A stretch of DNA of 64,000 nucleotides. Origin: an uncultured Adlercreutzia sp. GTDB lineage: Bacteria > Actinomycetota > Coriobacteriia > Coriobacteriales > Eggerthellaceae. Positions within the stretch are counted from its first letter, which is position 1; each line of letters opens with the position of its first letter. Shown here piece after piece: positions 56,827 to 64,000 of the stretch. A program made the translations under genes and the position numbers. The notes beneath the pieces were generated by a model, which was not told the origin of the DNA, ran no database searches, and saw nothing but the letters and a program-made list of their open reading frames with translations. The stretch lies in contig CAJUSP010000004.1 of assembly GCA_910589165.1 (NCBI GenBank), forward strand, positions 62,001-126,000, read 5' to 3'.

Positions 56827-59800
56827 ATGGAGACAACGAAGAAGATCGGCATCGACGTCGGCTCGACCACGGTGAAGCTGGCGGTCCTCGACGACGCCAA
56901 CGAGATTCTGTGGGCGGTGTACCGCCGCCACCACGCCGACGTGCGCGCCACCATCGTGGAGGTGCTGCGCGAGGCGGCCGAGGCCTACCCGAACGAGGCC
57001 ATGACCATCGCTATCACCGGCTCGGGCGGCCTGCTGCTGTCCCAGTGGCTCGGCGTCGCCTTCGTGCAGGAGGTTATCGCCTCGAAAACGGCCGTGGAGA
57101 CCTTCATCCCCGCCACCGATGTGGCCATCGAGCTGGGCGGCGAGGACGCGAAGATCATCTACTTCGACAACGGCATCGAGCAGCGCATGAACGGCACCTG
57201 CGCCGGCGGTACGGGCGCTTTCATCGACCAAATGGCGGCGCTGCTGAACACCGACGCTGGAGGCCTGAACGAGCTGGCGGCCGACCACACTACCATCTAT
57301 CCCATTGCCAGCCGCTGCGGCGTGTTCGCGAAGACCGACGTGCAGCCGCTGCTGAACGAGGGCGCGCGCCGCGAGGACATCGCCGCGTCCATCTTCCAGT
57401 CGGTGGTCACCCAGACCATCTCGGGCCTGGCCTGCGGGCGTCCCATCCGCGGCAACGTGGCGTTCCTCGGTGGCCCCTTGCAGTATCTGCCCGAGCTGCG
57501 CAAGCGCTTCTACGAGACCTTGGAGCTGACCGACGAGGCCATTATCGTGCCCGAGAACGCGCACCTGTTCGTGGCCGCCGGCTGCGCCATCGCCGGCGTG
57601 GCCGAGGGCGCGAAGCCGGAGCCCCTCTCCGAGGTGCTTGCGCGCCTAGAAGGCTTGGGCGATATGCAGGGCTCGGAAGTGGTGCGTCTGGCGCCGCTGT
57701 TCGCCGACGAGGCGGAGCTGGCCGAGTTCAACGCCCGACACGACGCCGAGCGCGTGCGCCGCGCCAGCCTGGAGGACTACCGCGGCGTGGCCTTCCTGGG
57801 CATCGACGCCGGATCCACCACCTTCAAGGCGGCGCTCATCGCCGAGGACGGGGCGCTGCTCTGGTCCACCTACGCGTCCAACAAGGGCGACGTGCTGGGC
57901 TGCGCCAAGGCCGCCGTGGCCGAGCTCTACGGCGCGCTGCCCCGCGACCCGCAAACCGGCGAGCCTCTGGCGACCATCGGCCATGCTACGGTGACCGGCT
58001 ACGGCGAGGGCCTGCTGCTGGAGGCCCTGCGCGTCGATTCCGGCGAGATCGAGACGGTGGCGCATTTGCGCGGCGCCCAGGAGATGCTCCCCGGCGTCGA
58101 GTTCATTCTGGACATCGGCGGCCAGGACATGAAGTGCCTGCGCGTGAAGGACGGCGTCATCGACCATATCATGCTGAACGAGGCCTGCTCGTCGGGCTGC
58201 GGCAGCTTCATCGAGTCGTTCGCCTCGGGCCTCAACCTCGATGTGGCCGAGTTCGCGAAGACGGCCATTTCCGCCGAGAACCCGGTGGACTTGGGCAGCC
58301 GCTGCACCGTGTTCATGAACAGCCGCGTGAAGCAGGCCCAGAAGGAAGGCGCCACCGTGGGTGACATCGCCGCGGGCCTGGCCATTTCCGTCATCAAGAA
58401 CGCCCTGTTCAAGGTCATTAAAATTCGCGACCCGCACGATGTGGGCACTCAGGTGATCGTGCAGGGCGGCACGTTTTTGAACGATGCGGTGCTGCGCGCC
58501 TTCGAGCAGCTGTCCGAGGTGAACGCCGTGCGCCCCGACATCGCCGGCAACATGGGCGCCTTCGGCGCGGCGCTTCTGGCTCGCGACCGCTACGAGGACA
58601 CGGTGCGCCGCTTCGTCGAGCAGCCGCTGTCGCCCGACGTGGGGCCGAAGGTGCCCGGCAGCACGCTTCTGTCTCTTGAGGCCATCGAGGCCCTGGAGCC
58701 GAGCCACCGCACCGTGCGCTGCAAGGGCTGCTCGAACGCCTGCCTGCTGACGGTGAACGACTTCGGCATCGACGAGGCCACGGGCAAGCACCGCCGCTTC
58801 ATCACGGGCAACCGTTGCGAGAAGGGCGAGAGCCTGGGCACCGCCGCCGCGAAGTCCGCCGTGCCGAACCTGTTCGAGTACAAGGCCGAGCGCACCTTCG
58901 GCTACGAGCCGCTGGCGCCCGAGGACGCTCCCCGCGGCACCGTGGGCATCCCGCGCGCCTTGAACATGTACGAGAACTACCCGTTCTGGTTCACCTTCTT
59001 CACGAAGCTCGGCTATCGCGTGGTGCTGTCCGACCCGTCTACGAAGAAGACCTACGAGGCCGGTATCGAGAGCATGCCGTCGGAGAGCGTGTGCTACCCG
59101 GCGAAGCTGTCCCACGGCCACATCATGAATCTGCTGGCGAAGGAGCCCGACTTCATCTGGATGCCCTGCTCGAAGTGGGAGCGCCAGGAAGACGCCACCG
59201 CCGGCAACCACTTCAACTGTCCCATTGTGGCCAGCTACCCCGAGGCGCTGCGCCTGAACATCGACGAGCTGCAGGAGTCACCCGTGGCCTTCGTGGCCCC
59301 GTGGCTGCCCTACGACAACAAGGAGAAGCTGAAGAAGCGCCTGTTCATCGAGCTGGGGGAGACCTTCAAAGACGCCGTGGGCGCCAAGGGGGCCAAGCTC
59401 ACCCAGGCCGAGGTGGACGCCGCCGTGGAAGCGGCCTGGGCCGAGGACGAGGCCTTCAAGCGCGACATTCGCACCAAGGGCGTGGAAACCCTGGCCTGGA
59501 TGGAGGAGACCGGCACCCGCGGCATTGTGCTGGCGGGCCGTCCCTACCACCAGGACCCTGAGATCAACCACGCTATTCCGGAGCTTCTGACCAGCTTCGG
59601 CCTGGCGGTGCTTACCGAGGACTCCGTTGCGCACCTGGGGCAGCTGGAGCGTCCCATCCGCGTGGTGGACCAGTGGATGTACCACACGCGCCTGTACGCG
59701 GCCGCCAAGGTGGTCACCCAGCGCAAGGACCTGGACCTCATTCAGCTGAACTCCTTCGGCTGCGGGCTCGATGCCCTTACCACCGACCAGGTGCAGGAGG

Positions 59801-61488
59801 TGCTGGAGGCTGCGGGCAAGGTGTACACCGTGCTGAAGATCGACGAGGTGTCGAACCTGGGCGCCGCCCGCATCCGCGTGCGCAGCCTGCTGGCGGCGCT
59901 GAAGGATCAGGCCGACCGCGAGGCCGAGGCCGCTGCCGACGAGGCCGCCGAGCGCGTGGGCTGCCCGGCCGCCTGCATCGACCTTTCGAACCTCGACAAG
60001 CTGGTGCCCGCCTCGTTCACCGAGAAGGCCGACGGCGTGGTGGCCGCCGCCGAGGTGGTCCAGCGCGACGGCGAGTCCACCGAGTTCGCCCGCGCCCAGT
60101 TCACCGAGCAGATGCGCGACGAGGGCTGGACGATCCTCGCCCCGCAGATGGCCCCCTACCACTTCGAGCTGCTGGTGCCCATCTTCAAACGCAACGGCTA
60201 CAACGCGGTGCTTCTGCCCTCGGTGGACCACGGCGCGGTGGACGCGGGCCTGAAGTACGTGAACAACGACATCTGCTATCCGTCTATCCTGGTCACGGGC
60301 CAAATTATGGAAGCGGTTATGTCGGGCAAGTACGACACCGACAAGCTGGCCGTGCTCATCACGCAGACGGGCGGCGGCTGCCGCGCCACCAACTACATCT
60401 CGCTCATCCGCAAGGCGCTGAAGTCTGTGGGTCTCGAGCACATTCCGGTCATCGCCATCTCGTTCAAGGACCTGGGCGAGGAGAACCCCGGCTTCAAGAT
60501 CACGCCGAAGATGCTCTACCAGGCCATCTACGCGCTGCAGTACGGCGATTTGCTCATGATGTGCCTGTACCGCACGCGCCCCTACGAGGTGGAGCCGGGC
60601 AGCGCGACACGCCTGTTCGACTACTGGATGGCCGAGTGCAAGGCCCAGCTCATGCGCGGGGTGAAGCAGTCGGAATTCAAGCGCACGGTGAATCGCATTG
60701 TCGAGGACTTCGATACGCTGCCGCTTACGGGCGAGGGCACGAAGCCCCGCGTGGGCGTGGTGGGCGAGATCCTCGTGAAGTTCCACCCCACGGCCAACAA
60801 CCAGATCGTGGACGTCATCGAGCGCGAGGGCTGCGAGGCCGTGGTGCCCGGGCTCATCGAGTTCTTCCTGTTCGGTATCGCCGGCGGCATCTTCCAGCAG
60901 CAGATCGGCAAGTCGAAGAAGAGCGCGCTCGGCAGCCGCATCGGCCTGGCAGCGGTGAAGAAGCTGCGCAAGCCCGTGACCGACGCGCTGGAGAAATCGA
61001 CCCGCTTCCATCCGCCGGCGGACATCTACGAGCTGGCCGACTACGCGAGCGAGATTCTGTCGCTGTGCAACTCCATGGGCGAGGGCTGGCTGCTCACCGC
61101 CGAGATGGTGGAACTCATTCGCTCCGGCTGCCCGAACGTGGTGTGCACGCAGCCCTTCGCCTGCCTGCCGAACCACGTGGTGGGCAAGGCCACCATCAAG
61201 GAGCTGCGGCGCCGCTACCCCGAGAGCAACATCGTGGCCGTGGACTACGACCCCGGCGCCTCCGAGGTGAACCAGCTGAACCGCATCAAGCTGATGATCG
61301 CCGTGGCCAAGGCGAACCTGGCCGAGAAGGAAGCCGAGGCCCGCGCCGCCCGCGACGCCGCCCGCGACGGCGCCAACCTGGCCGAGGCCGCCGAAGGCTG
61401 CGCCGCCTGCACCACCTGCGCCGGCGCCATCGACGTAGAAATAGAAGTAGCCGAAGAGGTAGACAGCGAGACCGAGGTCGCGAAGTAG
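56827..61488 (+). CDS. Giant 2-hydroxyacyl-CoA dehydratase activase-related protein
   Basis: 1,553 aa. Two ASKHA ATPase modules of the BadF/BcrAD/HgdC type are seen: the first begins GIDVGSTTVKLAV with cluster cysteine in NGTCAGGTG, the second begins GIDAGSTTFKAAL (about residue 322) with ACSSGCGSF. A DUF2229 CoA-activase region (about 690-920) and a C-terminal dehydratase-like region follow, with cysteines in SVCYPAKLSHGH, NDICYPSILVTGQ and GGGCRATNY. The tail has EGCAACTTC. Such fused proteins drive low-potential, ATP-dependent electron transfer; the reaction here is unknown. ATG at 56827. Its stop overlaps the rsmI start. Confidence 0.87.
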   Translation: METTKKIGIDVGSTTVKLAVLDDANEILWAVYRRHHADVRATIVEVLREAAEAYPNEAMTIAITGSGGLLLSQWLGVAFVQEVIASKTAVETFIPATDVAIELGGEDAKIIYFDNGIEQRMNGTCAGGTGAFIDQMAALLNTDAGGLNELAADHTTIYPIASRCGVFAKTDVQPLLNEGARREDIAASIFQSVVTQTISGLACGRPIRGNVAFLGGPLQYLPELRKRFYETLELTDEAIIVPENAHLFVAAGCAIAGVAEGAKPEPLSEVLARLEGLGDMQGSEVVRLAPLFADEAELAEFNARHDAERVRRASLEDYRGVAFLGIDAGSTTFKAALIAEDGALLWSTYASNKGDVLGCAKAAVAELYGALPRDPQTGEPLATIGHATVTGYGEGLLLEALRVDSGEIETVAHLRGAQEMLPGVEFILDIGGQDMKCLRVKDGVIDHIMLNEACSSGCGSFIESFASGLNLDVAEFAKTAISAENPVDLGSRCTVFMNSRVKQAQKEGATVGDIAAGLAISVIKNALFKVIKIRDPHDVGTQVIVQGGTFLNDAVLRAFEQLSEVNAVRPDIAGNMGAFGAALLARDRYEDTVRRFVEQPLSPDVGPKVPGSTLLSLEAIEALEPSHRTVRCKGCSNACLLTVNDFGIDEATGKHRRFITGNRCEKGESLGTAAAKSAVPNLFEYKAERTFGYEPLAPEDAPRGTVGIPRALNMYENYPFWFTFFTKLGYRVVLSDPSTKKTYEAGIESMPSESVCYPAKLSHGHIMNLLAKEPDFIWMPCSKWERQEDATAGNHFNCPIVASYPEALRLNIDELQESPVAFVAPWLPYDNKEKLKKRLFIELGETFKDAVGAKGAKLTQAEVDAAVEAAWAEDEAFKRDIRTKGVETLAWMEETGTRGIVLAGRPYHQDPEINHAIPELLTSFGLAVLTEDSVAHLGQLERPIRVVDQWMYHTRLYAAAKVVTQRKDLDLIQLNSFGCGLDALTTDQVQEVLEAAGKVYTVLKIDEVSNLGAARIRVRSLLAALKDQADREAEAAADEAAERVGCPAACIDLSNLDKLVPASFTEKADGVVAAAEVVQRDGESTEFARAQFTEQMRDEGWTILAPQMAPYHFELLVPIFKRNGYNAVLLPSVDHGAVDAGLKYVNNDICYPSILVTGQIMEAVMSGKYDTDKLAVLITQTGGGCRATNYISLIRKALKSVGLEHIPVIAISFKDLGEENPGFKITPKMLYQAIYALQYGDLLMMCLYRTRPYEVEPGSATRLFDYWMAECKAQLMRGVKQSEFKRTVNRIVEDFDTLPLTGEGTKPRVGVVGEILVKFHPTANNQIVDVIEREGCEAVVPGLIEFFLFGIAGGIFQQQIGKSKKSALGSRIGLAAVKKLRKPVTDALEKSTRFHPPADIYELADYASEILSLCNSMGEGWLLTAEMVELIRSGCPNVVCTQPFACLPNHVVGKATIKELRRRYPESNIVAVDYDPGASEVNQLNRIKLMIAVAKANLAEKEAEARAARDAARDGANLAEAAEGCAACTTCAGAIDVEIEVAEEVDSETEVAK

Positions 61489-62354
61489 TGAACGGTAAGC
61501 TCATCATTGTGCCGACTCCGATTGGGAATTTGGGGGATATGACGCTGCGGTCGCTTGAGGCGCTGCGGGGGGCCGATGTGGTGTGCGCCGAGGACACGCG
61601 GGTGACGGGGAAGCTGCTGGCGCACTTCGGGATTGAGAAACGGCTCGAGCGGCTCGACGAGGCGATGATTGGCGCGAAGGCGGCGCGCGTGATGGAGCGC
61701 GTGGGTGCCGGCGAGGTGATTGCCTACTGCTCGGATGCGGGCATGCCCGGTGTGTCCGACCCGGGGCTGCGGCTCGTGGCTGCGGCACGGGAGGCCGGCG
61801 TGCCGGTGGAGGTGCTGCCGGGCGCCTCGGCGGCGGCCTGCGCCTATGTGACTTCTGGCACGGTTTGCCCGCGATTCTACTTTGGCGGCTTCTTTCCCCG
61901 CAAGGCTGGCGAGCAGCGGGCGGTGCTGGAGGCGCTGCGGGGCCTTGATGCGGCGCTCGTGTTCTACGAGAGCCCGAACCGCCTGGTGGCGGCGCTGTCG
62001 GCCATTGCCGAGGTGCTGCCGCTGCGCTCTGTTGCGGTGTGCCGCGAGTTGACGAAGCTGCACGAGGAAGTGGCCCGGGGCACCGCCGCCGAGTTGGCGG
62101 AGGCGTTCGCCGCGCGGGCCGAAGAGCCCGGCGGCATCCGCGGTGAAATCGCGCTGGTGATTGATGCGCCGGATGAGGCCGAAGAGGCCGCCGTCGCCCA
62201 TGACGCCGCCGTCTCGGCTGAGGCGCGTGCTGCGGAGCTGGCTGCCGAGGGCCTGCGCACCAAGGAAATCGCCAAGCGCCTCGCTTTCGAGTTCGGCATT
62301 CCCCGCAACGACGCTTACGAGGCAGCCATGAGCGCTCAAAATGCAGCGCGGTGA
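61488..62354 (+). CDS. rsmI: 16S rRNA (cytidine1402-2-prime-O)-methyltransferase
   Basis: 288 aa with the tetrapyrrole-methylase-fold landmarks of RsmI: IIVPTPIGNLGDMTLRSLEAL, CAEDTRVTGKLL, YCSDAGMPGVSDPG and VLPGASAAACAY, then FYESPNRL and CRELTKLHEE. It methylates C1402 of 16S rRNA with RsmH. GTG at 61488 overlaps the upstream TAG (TAGTG). The last codons and the TGA lie inside the palindromic element starting at 62342, so the C-terminus (NAAR) has been set by that element. Confidence 0.92.
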   Translation: MNGKLIIVPTPIGNLGDMTLRSLEALRGADVVCAEDTRVTGKLLAHFGIEKRLERLDEAMIGAKAARVMERVGAGEVIAYCSDAGMPGVSDPGLRLVAAAREAGVPVEVLPGASAAACAYVTSGTVCPRFYFGGFFPRKAGEQRAVLEALRGLDAALVFYESPNRLVAALSAIAEVLPLRSVAVCRELTKLHEEVARGTAAELAEAFAARAEEPGGIRGEIALVIDAPDEAEEAAVAHDAAVSAEARAAELAAEGLRTKEIAKRLAFEFGIPRNDAYEAAMSAQNAAR

Positions 62355-62494
62355 CGTTTTTGCGAGGTGCGGCGATGCGGAAAGTTAGGCATATAGAACC
62401 CCCATCAGGGAAAATGCGATGTCCCCAGGGGCAAAGTGGGTATTTCCTGCAACCGCTTGGCTGCCGCAGCTCGCAAAAACGTCATGGCGCTGCA
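62342..62494. repeat. Palindromic element, family P, copy 3
   Basis: Left arm 62342-62371 and right arm 62464-62494 differ at three positions; both contain the family core CGTTTTTGCGAG or its complement. The left arm supplies the rsmI stop codon and the right arm ends 22 bp before the next gene start. The inside is unrelated to copies 1 and 2. Confidence 0.8.
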
Positions 62495-62516
62495 GAAAAG
62501 CTCTGGGAGCTTGCGC

Positions 62517-63092
62517 GTGAAGCGTGACGGAAGTAAAACGGCGCGGCCGACGGAGCTGGTATTCGTCGACGACTTGGAAATCCGGCTCACGCGCAAGGCT
62601 ATCAAGAACATGCATCTGCGGGTGAAGCCGCCGGACGGGCGCATCGAGGTGTCGGCGCCGCTGCGGCTGCCGTTGGCCACGGTCAAGCAGTTCGTGCGCG
62701 AGAAGCGCGACTGGATTGCTCGCCAGCAGCGCGCCATTGCCGCGTCGCCCCGTCAGGAGGCGGCTGCCGCGAGCCCCGAGGAGGTGGCCCAGTGGAAGGC
62801 GGTCGTTTCCGCCTGCGTGCCGGCGCTCATCGAGGCTTGGGAGCCCATCATGGGTGTGAAGGCCGGCAAGGTGGCCTACTGCAACATGACGAGTCGCTGG
62901 GGTAGCTGCCAGCCGGCCACCGGGCGCATCTGCATCAACGTGCGCTTGGCCCTGTACCCGCCGGAATGCCTGGAATACGTGGTGGTGCACGAGCTGTGTC
63001 ACCTGCTGGAACGGGGCCACGGCCCGCGCTTTCAGGCGCTTATGACCCGCTTCATGCCCGATTGGAAGGAGCGCCGCGCGAAGCTGCGGTAG
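62517..63092 (+). CDS. YgjP/DUF45 (M48-like) zinc metallopeptidase
   Basis: 191 aa with NMTSRWGSC and the zinc motif HELCHLLERGHGPRF (HExxH plus third ligand), standard for the YgjP-like metal-dependent hydrolase family. The GTG at 62517 is preferred because GGGAG ends 7 nt before it; an in-frame ATG at 62484 would lie within the palindromic element and has no ribosome site. Substrate unknown; the fold is related to SprT/WSS1 proteases. Confidence 0.87.
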   Translation: MKRDGSKTARPTELVFVDDLEIRLTRKAIKNMHLRVKPPDGRIEVSAPLRLPLATVKQFVREKRDWIARQQRAIAASPRQEAAAASPEEVAQWKAVVSACVPALIEAWEPIMGVKAGKVAYCNMTSRWGSCQPATGRICINVRLALYPPECLEYVVVHELCHLLERGHGPRFQALMTRFMPDWKERRAKLR

Positions 63093-63216
63093 CCCGCACG
63101 CTGGCGGCGGAGTGGCCTCTGAACTCGTGGAGGTTTGCCAGAGCGCGCCGGCGTGGAGGCGGTCGCTCCGGATGGTTCACGTAAGATGAAGCCCAATCGA
63201 GAGAAGGAGCATGAGG

Positions 63217-64000
63217 GTGATCAAGCTGCATGTGCTGGCCAGCGGAAGCGGAGGCAACGCCGCCATCGTGGAGAATGGGCGCACCGGCGAGGGCGTACTC
63301 ATCGACTGCGGCATCTGCAAGCGCGATTTCTTCGAGCGTGCGGGGGAGGCCAGCTTCGATACGGCCAAGCTGCGCGCGGTGCTTATCACCCACGATCACA
63401 GCGACCACACCAAGGGTCTCGGCGTGGTGCTGCGGGGCCTCGCGAAAGCGGGTTGTTTCCCCGAGGTGCTCGCGAGCCGCGCGGTGTACGCCACCTCCCG
63501 CCCCGTGCGCGAGGCCGCGGAAAGCGTGGGGGCGCCGGTGGCGCACTTCGCTGGCGGCGACGGGCTTTCCGTCGCGGGGTTGATGGTGCGCCCCTTCCGC
63601 ACTTCCCATGATGCGGCGGAGTCCTTCGGGTTCCGCTTCGACGAAGAAGCGGTGGAGCCATGCGGGGCGGCTGGGGAAAGCGCCGTGTCGGGTGGAAGCC
63701 TTGACTCCCTCGGCTACATGACCGACACCGGCGTGGTGACCGACGAGGCATGGGAGGCTCTCGCTGGCGTGCGCCTGCTGGCGCTCGAGTGCAACCACGA
63801 TGCGCGCATGCTTCAGACGGGCCCGTACCCCTACGTCATCAAGCAGCGTATTGCCTCGAATGTTGGGCATCTGTCCAACGACCAGTCCCGCGAGGCCCTG
63901 GCGCGCCTGGCCCACGACGGCCTGCGCCACGCCGTGGCCATGCACGTCTCCCAAGAGAACAACACCTACCGCCTCCCGCGCGAGGTGTTCGAGGCCGCTC
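63217..64000 (+). CDS. WalJ/YycJ-type metallo-beta-lactamase-fold hydrolase (partial)
   Basis: The first 261 residues run off the window. MIKLHVLASGSGGNAAIVE is the standard YycJ start, followed by LIDCGICKRD, the metal motif THDHSDHTKGL and LALECNHD. These proteins are predicted exonucleases or hydrolases tied to cell-wall signalling or DNA repair. The GTG at 63217 is chosen because AGGAG is 7 nt upstream; an ATG at 63211 is only one base from it. Confidence 0.88.
   Translation, partial: MIKLHVLASGSGGNAAIVENGRTGEGVLIDCGICKRDFFERAGEASFDTAKLRAVLITHDHSDHTKGLGVVLRGLAKAGCFPEVLASRAVYATSRPVREAAESVGAPVAHFAGGDGLSVAGLMVRPFRTSHDAAESFGFRFDEEAVEPCGAAGESAVSGGSLDSLGYMTDTGVVTDEAWEALAGVRLLALECNHDARMLQTGPYPYVIKQRIASNVGHLSNDQSREALARLAHDGLRHAVAMHVSQENNTYRLPREVFEAA

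Noticed and set aside
59278..61176. Minus-strand frame of over 630 codons opposite the CoA activase
   Set aside because: Shadow of a confirmed gene; Val/Gly/His/Leu-rich product without domains.

Overview
The window looks like a chromosomal segment of a high-GC anaerobic gut actinobacterium of the family Eggerthellaceae (Coriobacteriia). I cannot fix the genus. The call rests on four membrane-embedded LuxR regulators (17349-18845, 18885-20366, 26840-28360, 29525-31156), Tat-exported or lipoprotein anaerobic reductases next to them (cytochrome/molybdopterin lipoprotein, FAD fumarate-reductase-like protein, DMSO-reductase-type enzyme with its ferredoxin subunit), a giant CoA-dehydratase activase, and frequent GTG starts. 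No tRNA, rRNA, CRISPR array or transposase gene was seen.

Layout. 1-6093: partial XRE regulator, DUF4143 AAA ATPase behind four 14-bp direct repeats with an exact 23-bp period, and a 1,399-aa repeat-rich surface protein. 6194-11008: C69 dipeptidase, MFS exporter with a MerR regulator and an Mta-like operator, and an NAD(P)-binding protein. 11166-16666: small helical protein and an Lhr-type helicase carrying a 105-bp palindrome inside its reading frame. 17349-40553: respiratory and accessory block with LuxR regulators, triheme/molybdopterin lipoprotein, CrcB, HEPN/MNT pair, arginase-like protein with YfcC transporter, thioesterase, rhamnose mutarotase, flavoprotein reductase, DUF711 protein, molybdopterin reductase with FeS subunit, Crp regulator and MFS transporter. 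40550-48786: leftward operon of coiled-coil protein, zinc-ribbon/FHA protein, NrdG-like radical SAM protein, Clp-type AAA+ ATPase, membrane Ser/Thr kinase and, across a large hairpin, a small membrane protein. 48893-51006: carbonic anhydrase and a second DUF4143 ATPase. 51007-53931: AT-richer island with a two-gene operon, a zinc-ribbon membrane protein and a prephenate-dehydratase-like sensor joined to two membrane helices and a beta-rich domain that resembles the CBASS effector Cap15. 53932-64000: phosphoesterase, LCP protein, TetR, CoA activase, rsmI, YgjP-like protease and a partial WalJ/YycJ hydrolase.

Two gene sets deserve attention as possibly undescribed systems. The first is the 51629-53861 operon: a sigma70-like promoter leads directly into a 114-nt leader with perfect 23-bp terminal inverted repeats, then the two membrane proteins; the architecture suggests a membrane-acting defence or stress effector gated by a ligand-binding fold. 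The second is the kinase/FHA/AAA+/radical SAM operon, where the kinase N-terminus carries two TxxD sites of the type FHA domains bind. A third theme is an unusually dense set of long palindromes, some intergenic (16682, 29286, 33318, 35004, 53719, 62342) and some invading coding ends or reading frames (13551, 41003, 46231).
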